Below, piece after piece: positions 25,074 through 35,556 of a DNA stretch of 64,000 bases. Under the pieces are notes generated by a model. It made no database searches and was not told the DNA's origin. It saw only the letters and a program-made list of their open reading frames with translations. The DNA comes from Eutypella sp. D-1 (taxonomy: Eukaryota > Ascomycota > Sordariomycetes > Xylariales > Diatrypaceae). The translations under genes and the position numbers were made by a program. The number at the start of each line of letters is the position of its first letter. The stretch's first letter is position 1. The DNA is taken from the NCBI GenBank assembly GCA_023313575.1, contig JAJTTP010000001.1, forward strand, positions 2,046,001 to 2,110,000, given 5' to 3'.

Positions 25074-25709
25074 TCAGCTCCCGCTCCCTCCGCCGTCCTC
25101 GTCGCCCTTCTCCTCTCTTCTCGGCTGCGTCATGATGCGCGGCCGAATCGTGCTGCCGCTGGTGGTGGTGGTAGTAGCCTTGGTCGTAGTCGTCGTGGGA
25201 TCTCCACCACCCTCGGCATCGGCATCGGCATCAGCGCCGGCGCCGCTCCTCTTAAACCCCATCAGCTCCCCGATGATGCCGCCCGGCTTCGGCACGGGAC
25301 ACTCACGTCCGCCGCGGGGCCTGCTGCTCGCGCTCCCCATACCCACCACATCTGCATCCACATCCGCACCCGCATCCCTACTCGCGTCCCCTTCTCCAGC
25401 CGTCTCCGCACCTCCGCCGACAAAGGCCGCAATCCCGTCCCGGACCTCGGGGCTCTGCCGTGGTGGTAGCGGACGACGCAGACGCCGGCGCTTCGTGGTC
25501 GTGCTGCCGTCGGGGTTCGTGATCACCACGACTTCCCAGGCGGCGTTGCGGGACGGGTCAGAGGAAGAGGAGGAGGAGTCGGCGTAGGCTACCCGCGGCG
25601 CCGGACATGGCAGGATGTGCGGGAGTGCCACGACGAAGAAGGAGGCTAGGACCGTCGTTGCGAAGAGCGAGGATGTCATCCGCGACCGCGGGTGGAGGTG
25701 TGGTGGCAT
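25074..25709 (-). CDS. Hypothetical protein with N-terminal hydrophobic segment
   Basis: Intronless 211-residue frame. A hydrophobic stretch at about residues 13-34 (SSLFATTVLASFFVVALPHI) could be a signal peptide or membrane anchor; initiation at Met11 would give a classical signal peptide. The next region, WEVVVITNPDGSTTTKRRR, looks structured or conserved, as does ECPVPKPGGIIGELMGF near 137-153. The rest is low-complexity: a Ser run, Asp/Ala/Gly repeats ([12 protein letters not shown]) and Thr runs. I do not recognise the family. The two constrained blocks plus the N-terminal anchor suggest a genuine membrane or organelle protein. Antisense coding potential over the same span is from composition. 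Confidence 0.55.
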   Translation of the reverse strand: MPPHLHPRSRMTSSLFATTVLASFFVVALPHILPCPAPRVAYADSSSSSSDPSRNAAWEVVVITNPDGSTTTKRRRLRRPLPPRQSPEVRDGIAAFVGGGAETAGEGDASRDAGADVDADVVGMGSASSRPRGGRECPVPKPGGIIGELMGFKRSGAGADADADAEGGGDPTTTTTKATTTTTSGSTIRPRIMTQPRREEKGDEDGGGSGS

Positions 25710-26901
25710 GGTGCTGGTGGTGTCCGGTGAGGTGGGGGCCCGGGAGGTCGGCTGGCTTGCTGGGTGGGTGGGTGGATGGGTGGGTAGGTAGGTAGAGAGT
25801 CTGGATCGGGCTTGGTATAATTAGGTATCAGATCCGGCTTCCTGTGAACTGCTTCAATAAGTTAGTAAACACTTGGGAGACGCGCAGGGAGAGGAGGGAG
25901 GAGACGGGACGGGACGGGAACGTACTGAGATGTGCGGGCTGGAGTAGTTGTTTTGTCGTATCGGGGGCATGCCGGTTCGACTTAGGGCCCCTTCTTAAGA
26001 GACAGAAACTCCCATGTGGTGATAACTCGTTGGGTTGGGCTCCTAGAAGAAGTACATAAGGATCGCGACTTCGGGAACTCCCTGTTGTGGTGGTATTGCA
26101 TTCAATAAATGGTTTCCACTCAGCGGTAGCCCCGGTATCTAATCGGGTCGGCAAGGTAAGGCTCAAGGGTGGGCAGGTTGGCAGGTAAAGGTCCCTCCGG
26201 AGCAGCGGCGGCGGCTGCTGGGCGGCCAGTAAATGACCTACAAAAAGGTGATTGACCAATCATGTGTCTTAGATTAGGTATACAGATTCCTTATCTGCTG
26301 TGAAAAGCCTAACGAATAGAAATAGAGAACGGGCAGGGACGAAGTAGAAGAACGTAACGCTTGGACCATGTCTTGCACGCTAAGGTGAATGGATATATGC
26401 CCATAATAAATGACCTCAGACTGCCTTCAATGCTAAAACATCATCCTAACTAAAGTAAGATTAGTCTAGTAGCACATTAAGTGAAATGCCTAGGTACTTA
26501 CCAGGTAGGGCAGGTAGGGTAGGTAGACTTGGTAGATAGGCGCGACTCTTTCATTATCGCATCCCATACGTGAATGCGACTCTTCCATCTCGACTCTTCC
26601 ATCTACATCTACATCTACGTTGGAACAAGACAAGAACGATAGTAGGCATATATCAATCAACAGAACACACGAAAGCCAACAATATACCTATATACATACG
26701 CGCATGTGATATTCATTTTAGGAATCGACTGCGCTTCGTAAACAAACCGGATCAAAGATTCATAGCCAGGCCTCGGCCTGTGTTTCTTTTTTTCTTTCTT
26801 TCTTTCTTTCTTTCTTTTTTCTTTCTCGGTATTAGCCTTGCACGTGTGTATAGTATCAGCATCAGTATCAGTATTGATATCGCAACAACACAAGTACAGA
26901 A
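25710..26901. other. Divergent intergenic region upstream of PPG1
   Basis: Promoter space with G-rich direct repeats (GGGT units, 25740-25795), a GACGG run (25900-25920), an ACCTA/TAGGT cluster at 26489-26540 and a TTTC microsatellite at 26782-26826. No gene recognised. Confidence 0.55.
26782..26826 (+). repeat. (TTTC)n microsatellite
   Basis: Tetranucleotide pyrimidine repeat ending about 75 bp before the PPG1 start codon, likely in its promoter or 5' UTR. Confidence 0.9.
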
Positions 26902-28508
26902 ATGTGCGATCTAGACCAGTATGTTATATCCCCCCCCCCTCCCCCTGCCCCAAAGTCTAGTCAAGGAAATCTTCTTCCCTGCTCTCTCAAAATGCGCTGC
27001 TGTTTATTTTTTTACTTCACTTGGGGTTCCCTGGGAAGGTTGACATTTTCATTTCATCCATCTAGGGCAATAGCTCAGCTACGGGCATGTCGCCCAATTC
27101 CTGAAGCCCAGGTCCGCGAACTCTGCCACAAGGCCCGGGAACTCTTGATCGAAGAGGGAAATATCGTTACCGTCGCCGCACCCGTTACGGTATGTCTGAA
27201 TCCTGAAAACTTCTTAGGGGAGATTAGGGGAGACCCAATCATGGGATATCATGGGATACAAATACTTACTGAGAGCGACTATGTATGCAGATATGCGGCG
27301 ACATTCACGGGCAGTTTCATGATCTCATGGAGCTCTTCCGAGTTGGCGGCGATCCACCGGATACGAATTATCTCTTCATGGGTATGAATAAGCCCTATGC
27401 AGGCTATGCGCAACATGCTATACGATGTGTATATGATGTGTATACGATATGTAAAGATGGGTTCTAATGCAACTCGTTCTATCTAGGTGACTTTGTCGAC
27501 CGTGGTTTCTACTCCCTCGAATCATTTCTGCTCCTCCTCTGCCTAAAAGTACGATACCCCGACCGTATGACCCTCATCCGAGGCAACCACGAGTCTCGCC
27601 AAATCACCACAGTTTATGGTTTCTACGATGAATGTCTCAGGAAGTACGGTAGCGCCAACGTATGGCGGTATTGCTGCGATATATTCGACTACTTAGCCTT
27701 GGGAGCTATTGTTCTCGGCGCATCTCACACACTCACGCCCTCCAATGATTCTACGACTGCCGAGTGGTATAAGGAGGAGGAGCTGGAAATCGAGGTCTGC
27801 AATGCGGATGGCGACAGGATCAGCTATTTCTCGCGCCGTCAGAACAAGGAACAGCAGGATGGCAGCCCCAACGGCACACCATCTAAAACAGGCCCTCCAG
27901 GATCCGGCGCTTCTGGTTCGAGCGGCGGATCCAGCGGCAATCCCGCCGGCGCGGTGCTATGCGTACACGGTGGCTTATCCCCACTCATTGACACAGTAGA
28001 CAAGATCCGTCTACTAGACAGGAAGCAGGAGGTACCCCATGAAGGCGCCATGTGCGACTTGCTCTGGTCCGACCCAGATGAGATCGACGGATGGGGTCTA
28101 TCGCCACGCGGTGCCGGATTTCTCTTCGGTCATGATATCGTCAAGGTTTTCAATCACAGGAATGACCTATCGCTTATCGCCCGGGCTCACCAGCTTGTCA
28201 TGGAGGGCTTCAAGGAGATGTTCGACGCTAGCATCGTCACGGTATGGTCCGCCCCTAACTACTGCTACCGCTGCGGCAACGTCGCCGCCGTGCTCGAGCT
28301 TTCCGAGGATGCTGGGGGAGAAGGCATTCTGGGCCGCAGTAACGGTGATGTCGGGCGCAGCGATGGCGGCGCCATGCGCGGCGTCATGATGGAGGGCGGC
28401 GACGGGCTTAAGAATGGCCCCGCCAGAAGATACCGCGTGTTCCAGGCTGCACCTCAGGACTCCAGGGGCATGCCGGCCAAGAAGCCCGTGGCTGACTACT
28501 TCCTCTGA
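26902..28508 (+). CDS. PPG1: PPG1, PP2A-like serine/threonine protein phosphatase catalytic subunit
   Basis: Four exons (26902-26918, 27066-27189, 27291-27381, 27487-28508) join in phase to 417 residues. All phosphoprotein-phosphatase metal and catalytic motifs are present: GDIHGQ (about 50), GDFVDRG (78) and RGNHES (109), then [17 protein letters not shown] and the [11 protein letters not shown] block. The C-terminus VADYFL has the conserved YFL tail of the PP2A/PPG subfamily, which is carboxymethylated in PP2A. Relative to yeast Ppg1 (368) there is an insertion of about 80 residues, roughly 154-233, rich in Gly/Ser/Pro near its end, and another Gly/Asp-rich one near the C-terminus. Fungal Ppg1 proteins act in glycogen and cell-wall metabolism and, with STRIPAK-like or Far complexes, in development. 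The first exon is 17 nt; intron 1 has a poly-C tract. Confidence 0.94.
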
Positions 28509-29000
28509 TTCCCGTTGTTTGTGGGTAGAGGGGCATGAGTGATGTACAAAATCAACTTGTATGGCATATTTCAAGGGATGAGACCACCCCGGTGGCGTTA
28601 TGATTTACGTGTAGGGGCGTTTTTGGCGCTCGGCCCCTCCCGATTGCTTGGTAGGGTAGGATGAAGAATAATGCATTGGATGGATATAGAGCTTCTGCTC
28701 TGCTCGCACGAATTTGGTTTACTTTCTATTCTTTGGCGCAAGAGCCGAAGCGACTGTATGTTGTGTCCAAGACAAAAATGAAATGAAATAAATTAGATCA
28801 TGCTAACATACATAAATGGTCACGCCTCCTAAGTCCGCTATTCCCCTCGTCTGTTCCACCGCTCCCTACCCCTCCAATATCCAATTCATCTATCCCATCC
28901 TCCCGAGAGCAAACATACACAAAGAAGATTGTTTTATCATGTAATGGGTGGATGAGCCTCCGGGCGTCGCCTTCCTCAATTACAAGTCGTGCGGAGGATC
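28509..29000. other. Convergent spacer PPG1 / giant protein
   Basis: About 490 bp with both 3' UTRs. No other signal seen. Confidence 0.6.
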
Positions 29001-32000
29001 CTACGCGGTGCCGTCCTCCTCACTCACTTCACTTTCACTCCCTTCGCTCGCGTCGTTCACGCCGCCCATCTCCTCGTCGGACTCCACGTCAACTGGCGAC
29101 GACACGGCCATCCGCCCGAAGAGATATTCCTCCAAGGTCTCCTCCATCTCGCGCTCGCCGGCCATGATGGCCTGCTTTCTGAATCGCCGTGGGCCGCGCC
29201 TCGTTCTCGAGGACGACGCTTGAGTCCCGTGATAAGCTCTTTCGGCCTGCTCGACGTCGGCGTACGCCCGCTTCATACGCTCCGCGCGGCCTGCAGCCGA
29301 TGCGTACTTGGCGTCGCCGATGGGCGCCATGCCCGAGTAGTGGCCATTGTTGTTGTGCTGGATGTAGACGTGGCGGGTGTTCTTATCGGGCGGGATGGGG
29401 CCCTCGAAGTCCACGTAGATCCTTCTGGCCCATGTATCCTCGGTACCGTCGGTGAAGAACTCGCGAGGGGGCTCCGGAACTGTGTCATCAGGGTGCGGCT
29501 CGATCATGCAGCCGATGACGAAGTTCATCTTGTGCTTCCGCGCCCAAGCGAGGAATAACGCCGCCGCTTGGTCGATGAGCAGGTTACGCGTGCCCCCGTG
29601 CCTTCTTGCCGACGGGTCCTTCAGCACCTCAGAGTCGAGGTTATCCTTAAGCGCCAGCAAGAGAGGGTCAGTTTTGAGGAGTTCCAGCAAGCCCAGCGCC
29701 GTCGGCTGCGGGTGTATGTCCGGGTGCTGCATCCGCATGCTCAGCATGATGGCCCACAGCGCGCACAGCAGGCCACTGCCGGACGTATTTAGCACCTCGC
29801 GGCCGTTCGGGAACCATTCTTGGGCCGTCTCCATGCGGGCCCGCTCAACTATTCTCGACTGATCCGAATTCGGCCGCGCCCAGAACTCCGGGCCCTCAGA
29901 TGTGTCGACTGGTATATTTCTGCGGGCAGTGGTCCGAGCCGGTTTCTGTGTCTGAGCCGGTTGCTGTGCCCGCACCGCGATCGCCATCTGCCGCATCATC
30001 ATCTTCACACTCGGCCACCCGTCCAGTGGATCATCCCCCGGCTTAGCGTTCGGATCAGCCTTCGACTTATCCACGGATTGGCCATCCGAGGTCAGCGGCG
30101 TTGGGTTCTTCTCTTCCAAGCTAGTATCGCTTCCGAAACTTCCCCGCCTAGTAGTGAGATGAGCTTTCGCAGCGACCACGGCTTGTTCGAGGTCAACCCG
30201 GGCATCCTTGGCCCGCTGTTGAGTGGCGGAGCTGGCGGCATCGGCGGCTGCATTGACAGCACTCCAGGCGTCATAAGTCTCGCGGGCCCTTTTCTGGGCA
30301 TCTCTGAGGTTCTGGTTATTGGCGGGCGTATTTTCCAAGCCCGCAAGCAGAGTGCTGGCGTCTGCCAATGTCCGGGCGGCGTCGGCTGCAGCATAGAGAT
30401 TGGAGACCGTCTTGTTCGCGTCCGCAGTTGCCTGTGCGGCGTCCGCGGCGGCTTTGGCCTTCTTCACCCCCTCGTGAGCCGCCTTGATTTGTGGGGCAGG
30501 GTCGGTCGCGGCCAAAGCCTTGACGGCTTTTTGCGCGGCCTCTGAGGCGGCGATGGCATCGGCGAGTCTCTGATTGGCGTCGTGCGCCGCTTGGATCTCG
30601 GGGGCTGTCTTGCTAGTATCCGCAATCGACTTCGTGATATTGGCGTAGGACTGGGCCAAGGCAGCGGCTTTTCTGGCAGTCACTTCGGCCTTCTGGACAT
30701 CTCCAGTCTTCTTGGAGACATCCGCGACCTTCTTGGCCGCGTCGGCGGCTGCCCGGGCGTCGTCGGCCTGCTTGCGGATCTCGTCGACCTTCGCCTGACT
30801 GTCCACCATCTGGAGAGCCTTGACTTCGTCTTGGGCCTTGCGGGCTTTCTCCTCGGCAATGACGGCGGCTTTGGTGTCGACCGCGGTATTGCGCTCGTCC
30901 GCACGCTTCCTGGCCCTCACGGCGGCCCGCTGGGCAACAGCCGCATCGTTGATAGCCTCCTCAAGTGGAGTGAGGGAGGTACTTGGAGGACGCACACTGG
31001 ACGAGGTCGATGGAACTAGAAAGCTGGAAATCCCGGGTAGTTCTAGCGGGTTTGTGACCTTGGGTTTGGTGGTCGGCAGAGGGGTATCTGTAGCCTTCTT
31101 TTTGGTAGGGGGTTTGACCAACTTGCCGCGACTGTCCTTTTTGGTCTTATTGTCTTTAGCGGTGGTGGTGGTGGTTGTGGTGTCCTTGCCCTTGTTTGAC
31201 GGCGGGTCGTTGTCGTTCGGCGTTGTAATGATTGGAGGAGTAAATGGAGGGAATTCACGCGGCTCAATAGGTGGAGGCGCAATTTTACCCGTTGATGAGT
31301 TATTGCCGACCAAGATTCGGGGAACACTGGGAGTACTGCGCTCACCCGGCGATGAGCCAGCTCCCTTGATATCAATGCCTTCCACCAGGCGCCTCTTCTT
31401 GGGCGGCAGCGGCTGTACAACATATTGATCCATAACCTCATTAGGCGCGTAAGTAAAAGGCCGCTTCGTGCCGGCTGGGGCAGAGGGGTCCCACTTGCCC
31501 GCCTTGATATTTTTGATCTGTTCGTCCAGCCCCCAGATAGTTATGTTGCTGACCTTCACATTTTCATTAAAATACCGCCACGCCGGTCGGTCCCCCGGAT
31601 CATTCGGGTCCAGATTGTCCCTCCTCTGCACCGCATCCGCCCGCAAGGCCGCCTGCCTCTCCCTTAAGTCAGTGATCACCTGAAGGCGTTCGGCTGACGC
31701 GTCAGTGACTGTCTTGTCCGAGGTAGTGGCAGCAGTTGCCTTGTTCTTCGGTGCCTTTTCGGTCTCCTTTGTCTTGTCGGCCTTCGCGTTCTTCTTGGCA
31801 GTGGAGGGGTCAGCAGCCTTTGCACGCAGAGCCTGTCCTCGGGTCGGGTCATCCAAAATCCTTTTGATGGATTGGATGCGCCCCTCCCACACTCCCATGA
31901 GCTCAGTCCGACGCGCTCTGCGGTGCCGGTTGATAGCCTTGGTTGACGACCTAGAGCTCTCCAAGTGCATGTTGAAATGGGCCAGATCCCATAAGTTGAA

Positions 32001-33677
32001 GATCTTTTGGTGGATAGAGAGGTACTGAAGTCTGTCACTTTCGGCCTCCAAGATGTCGGCTTCACTGGCTAGATCTTTCTCGAACAGTCTTTCGAGAATC
32101 GCAAGCAGCCGGAGCTGTCGGTACCACAATTCGGTAACATCAGAGAAAGCAGCAGAGAATTTGCTGTTAAGCTTCCGCGGGAAATCCGACGCATCGAACC
32201 TACGGCCGTCGATATCCCACTCCCTGGTCCCCCTTGAAGCTGACACAGATGTGGCTAGGTAGAATCTGTCCCACACATTATACAGCGATGTCTTTTGGCT
32301 GCTTTTCAGCTTGTTCATCTCATCCACGAGCTTTTTAACACCGAAGCCATCGAGATCGTCGAAGTCGCCAGTTAGACCAGGAATTTTGCCCAGCACCTTT
32401 CTGGTCTCTGTTCGTAAAGTACTGTTTTCGGCTGGTTCGTTGCCTAATAACAGGATAGGCGTGTCCATACTCCCAATTCGGGCAATAAAATGCGCAAGAG
32501 GACTTTCTGTATCATCAGGTGGAGCCTCTTTACCCTCATAGATACGTATGTCCTGCCTCGATCCTCTCGGCAGACTGAGTGACGTCACTAGATACTGTAG
32601 CTCTGCCTCTACGTCGGTATATTTGTACGTCGATATGCGTTGTCGAGAAGCGCCGCCCTTGAGCTTCCCAGAAGCCTTTGGCTGACGTTCCAGATTTGAG
32701 AACGGGGGTTCTGGGTTCTCTTCGTCCGGACACAATTCACCTCCCATGATGGTCTTATACTGGTTGTACCCATTGAGCACTTTTCCATCTGCTGCTGTGA
32801 ATCCGAAGTGGTCGTCATAATTGTTCGAATTTTCAAATGCAAAGACTTGGTTTATCTCCTGGCTCGGCGAACGACCCGGAATTAGAAGGTCATGCAGGTG
32901 GTTCATATTGATTGCATCCAGAGCGGACTCGAAGTAGGTTTGGAGCGCAGCCACATTATCGGGGTGTTTTCCAGCTAGGATCTGCGACAGGTTCTTGGTC
33001 CAATGATTTCGAAACAGCTGCACCTGGTCGTTGAAAGCCTTGTTGACCTTCAGCTTGTCCTTTCGACCATCTCCGTACCATCCACCATCTGGGGTACCCT
33101 TTGCGTTAGCAGAAGTGGCTTTCTTGGCTTTCGGAGCAGCAGCAGCGGTTTTAGCCTTCGCTGCCACATCATTAATCTGCTTGGTCAACCAGATGTTGAA
33201 TCTAGTGATACTCGACACAGTCTTGTCGTGAGTAGTCAGATGCGGTTGGGTAGCATCTTTAGCCTCGAGGCCCGTCAACCACTGTAGATTGTCTAAGAGG
33301 TTCTTGTTCCTGCCCCAGTGGGTAATTGTCTGTTTCTCTATCGCACTGACAATAGTTTCAAGATACGTTGAGTAGTCGTCGAGGAAATCCTGGTATTCTT
33401 TGAGGATGGCAGGGCTGACGGGCGGTTCGGCGGCGCTTTCCGCCCCGAGGCGACTGCTAAGCGTAATGCAATCCTCGGCAGCCTTTTGATAGTACTGGTC
33501 GATGAGGTTCTTGATGTCCCTATATTGGGTATTCTTCTTCCCGAATTTTTGGGCATTTGAGATGACGGAGTTGAAATCCTCCTTCGTTTTCTTGAGATTA
33601 TCCCGCTGCCGTTTGGCACGCCGGATAGTAAGAGAAGGGGCCATGGTGGATGAGCGTCTTGTATAGGAGGGACTCAA
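29001..33677 (-). CDS. Giant Ala-rich coiled-coil protein with possible OTU/papain-like cysteine-hydrolase C-terminus
   Basis: Intronless frame of 1,558 codons; the Kozak-like CCACCATGG at Met12 (33644) is the likelier start. Residues 1-180 are charged and helical. A structured-looking region spans about 200-640. Lys/Thr-rich linkers follow, with a likely nuclear signal PPKKRRLVEG. About 900-1180 is an Ala/Lys/Asp-rich helical region with many AADAAKKVAD-like segments. The C-terminal block (about 1285-1455) holds TSGSGLLCALWAIML with Cys1305 and VYIQHNNNGHYSGMAP with His1446. The Cys-...-His spacing and G-S-G-L-L-C context resemble OTU/papain-fold cysteine hydrolases, such as fungal deubiquitinase-like domains. 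The tail is acidic (SDEEMGG, SEVSEEDG). The domain call is inference; the gene itself is secure from the uninterrupted 4.7 kb frame. Confidence 0.78.
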   Translation of the reverse strand: MSPSYTRRSSTMAPSLTIRRAKRQRDNLKKTKEDFNSVISNAQKFGKKNTQYRDIKNLIDQYYQKAAEDCITLSSRLGAESAAEPPVSPAILKEYQDFLDDYSTYLETIVSAIEKQTITHWGRNKNLLDNLQWLTGLEAKDATQPHLTTHDKTVSSITRFNIWLTKQINDVAAKAKTAAAAPKAKKATSANAKGTPDGGWYGDGRKDKLKVNKAFNDQVQLFRNHWTKNLSQILAGKHPDNVAALQTYFESALDAINMNHLHDLLIPGRSPSQEINQVFAFENSNNYDDHFGFTAADGKVLNGYNQYKTIMGGELCPDEENPEPPFSNLERQPKASGKLKGGASRQRISTYKYTDVEAELQYLVTSLSLPRGSRQDIRIYEGKEAPPDDTESPLAHFIARIGSMDTPILLLGNEPAENSTLRTETRKVLGKIPGLTGDFDDLDGFGVKKLVDEMNKLKSSQKTSLYNVWDRFYLATSVSASRGTREWDIDGRRFDASDFPRKLNSKFSAAFSDVTELWYRQLRLLAILERLFEKDLASEADILEAESDRLQYLSIHQKIFNLWDLAHFNMHLESSRSSTKAINRHRRARRTELMGVWEGRIQSIKRILDDPTRGQALRAKAADPSTAKKNAKADKTKETEKAPKNKATAATTSDKTVTDASAERLQVITDLRERQAALRADAVQRRDNLDPNDPGDRPAWRYFNENVKVSNITIWGLDEQIKNIKAGKWDPSAPAGTKRPFTYAPNEVMDQYVVQPLPPKKRRLVEGIDIKGAGSSPGERSTPSVPRILVGNNSSTGKIAPPPIEPREFPPFTPPIITTPNDNDPPSNKGKDTTTTTTTAKDNKTKKDSRGKLVKPPTKKKATDTPLPTTKPKVTNPLELPGISSFLVPSTSSSVRPPSTSLTPLEEAINDAAVAQRAAVRARKRADERNTAVDTKAAVIAEEKARKAQDEVKALQMVDSQAKVDEIRKQADDARAAADAAKKVADVSKKTGDVQKAEVTARKAAALAQSYANITKSIADTSKTAPEIQAAHDANQRLADAIAASEAAQKAVKALAATDPAPQIKAAHEGVKKAKAAADAAQATADANKTVSNLYAAADAARTLADASTLLAGLENTPANNQNLRDAQKRARETYDAWSAVNAAADAASSATQQRAKDARVDLEQAVVAAKAHLTTRRGSFGSDTSLEEKNPTPLTSDGQSVDKSKADPNAKPGDDPLDGWPSVKMMMRQMAIAVRAQQPAQTQKPARTTARRNIPVDTSEGPEFWARPNSDQSRIVERARMETAQEWFPNGREVLNTSGSGLLCALWAIMLSMRMQHPDIHPQPTALGLLELLKTDPLLLALKDNLDSEVLKDPSARRHGGTRNLLIDQAAALFLAWARKHKMNFVIGCMIEPHPDDTVPEPPREFFTDGTEDTWARRIYVDFEGPIPPDKNTRHVYIQHNNNGHYSGMAPIGDAKYASAAGRAERMKRAYADVEQAERAYHGTQASSSRTRRGPRRFRKQAIMAGEREMEETLEEYLFGRMAVSSPVDVESDEEMGGVNDASEGSESEVSEEDGTA

Positions 33678-34791
33678 CCTAGCTGTGATGATAATGGTAT
33701 CAATGGCGGACGCATATAGACCCCTCCACAGACATCAGAGTTGGAGCGTCTCTAGCTTTGAGCTACTCTGGATGCCCGTTCGAAGAGCCCGTTAGGCGGC
33801 AACTTGGCTCACGAGAACAATTATGGCTAGTCAATCGCCGAGGCCTAGTACATCGAAGCACGATGATGTGTGCTTTGCGCGTGGTTCAAGTAATCCCAAC
33901 AGAGATTGGGACAACAAGAGGGCCCGGCGTTCGAAGGAAATGAAGTGTTAAACATTTTATCTATTACTAACTATTCGTGCCTTTCCTAACTGCAGACAAA
34001 GGACGAAAGACACTGCGGCTTTGTGAGGACTGCGACCTTTGTTATAACAGGATGAAAACGGCGTCTGTCGAATCCACGACAGCAATAGTCTAGGCCACGA
34101 TAAGATCGGAGAATCTGAATATCTGGCAAGTAAGCTTAGGAGACTTCCATTGTCTTTCGCTTATGTAACTCCACCCGGGACTCATCGAAAGCAGAGCCAG
34201 TCCAATTGCGCTTCCGGGAGAACATGTGCTTGCGTCGGACTAGAGACATCTGAGGAATGTTGGACCGCCATTGTTCAGGTAGGTACCGTGCCGCAATGGG
34301 ATAGTGATCTCCTAAAAGAATAGCCTGTCTTGCAACTGCGAATTGTCTATAGTGGTATCGATTGAAGAGAGTCGTTCATCGCAAGGTGCCATTACGCCCA
34401 GCGTTCGCAAGTAGAGTTCCTATTGCGTTCAATTAAGTGTCGCAATCTTAGATGGGATGTTAAATGAGGAGCCAGAGATTCGCGTGGCAATGTCTCGTTC
34501 CACAAGCTAGGAACTGTCTCGGATGACTTAGGTAGTCAAGGCCGAATTTTCATTTTCAAAGGTGAGAGGCAGTTGACGTATAAACGTAATTTCCATGTGA
34601 ACAGTCTGCAGATTGAAATATTCCTAAAATGTAGAGCCCGATTCAATATTCTATCAATCTCATGAGAGGCAATTCACATGGGCCTCGAGGCACAGTCTAC
34701 GTGCAAGACAAGATGCGGTGGCATGTGCAACATGGCGTCATATTGAAGAAATGTTAAGTGGCTTGAGTGGATGAATCGCTCCCCGAGTGAA
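33678..34791. other. Intergenic region between the giant protein and the pyridoxamine-phosphate oxidase gene
   Basis: About 1.1 kb with no frame showing a domain or splice support. It is the promoter side of the giant gene and the 3' side of the oxidase gene. Confidence 0.5.
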
Positions 34792-35556
34792 TTAAGGGCT
34801 CAGCCTATTAAGAGTCCATACCACAGCCCCCTCACGTGGAGTTTCCTCCCTAGTATATAGGAATCGATCATGCAGTCGGTTTTGTCTGCCCTGCCAGAAT
34901 TCCACGGATTCAGGGATGATTCTTAGTCCGCCCCAGAACTCTGGCACCGGAATCTGCTCCTCACCCTCGAATTTCTTTTCAGTATCGCGGACCCATCCCT
35001 CAAGTTCTTTTCGCCCATCATCTTGGACAGGATCATTGGCGCTGTCGCCTTCTCTTGCAGCGGAATCAGACGGCCGTAAGATCTGGCTTTGGCGGCTAGC
35101 CCAGGCGCCTATCCTACTGCCGCGGACGCGAGTGTCATAATACAACTGGCTCTCTTCGCGGGTAAGTCTTTGGGTACGGCCTTCGACGCGGACCTGGCGC
35201 TCGAGGCCCTCCCACCAGAAGGTCAAACTAGCCCAGGGATTGGTGGCCAGATCGGCGGCCTTGCGGCTGGTACCGAAGTTGCTGTAGATAACGAAGCCCT
35301 GGCTATCGAGCTCCTTGAGGTAGACAATGCGCGACGACACGCGGCCCGACGGCAGCGACGCTGTCGATAGGCAACAGGTTTCCGGGTGTGCGACCAAGCC
35401 GGATTCTTGCGCCACTCCAAACCAGCTGTGGAATTGCCGGATGGGTGATTCAGGGTCCAAGTCATGCCGTGTCAGGACGCCCTTGGTAAACTGTTCGGCC
35501 TGTCCCCGTGCCTCATTGCCGGCCGGGGCAACTATGAGATGGTTAACGCCGATACT
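34792..35556 (-). CDS. PDX3: Pyridoxamine 5'-phosphate oxidase, 5' end unresolved
   Basis: FMN-dependent oxidase making pyridoxal phosphate from PNP or PMP. Visible motifs are AEQFTKGVLTRHDL and PIRQFHSWFGVAQ (N-terminal substrate region), SSRIVYLKELDSQGFVIYSN and SRKAADLATNPWASLTFWWE (FMN barrel), then PVPEFWGGLRIIPESVEFWQ, RLHDRF and VVWTLNRLSP, the conserved C-terminal dimerisation segment. The frame is open from about 35556 (just after an in-frame stop) to the stop at 34792, with no ATG before the conserved N-terminus (NHLIVAP). A small upstream exon is therefore likely; ATG candidates near 35600 exist but I could not close the phase. The core appears intact, with a Ser/Asp-rich insertion before EGWVRDTEKKFEG. 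Confidence 0.85.
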   Translation of the reverse strand, partial: SIGVNHLIVAPAGNEARGQAEQFTKGVLTRHDLDPESPIRQFHSWFGVAQESGLVAHPETCCLSTASLPSGRVSSRIVYLKELDSQGFVIYSNFGTSRKAADLATNPWASLTFWWEGLERQVRVEGRTQRLTREESQLYYDTRVRGSRIGAWASRQSQILRPSDSAAREGDSANDPVQDDGRKELEGWVRDTEKKFEGEEQIPVPEFWGGLRIIPESVEFWQGRQNRLHDRFLYTREETPREGAVVWTLNRLSP

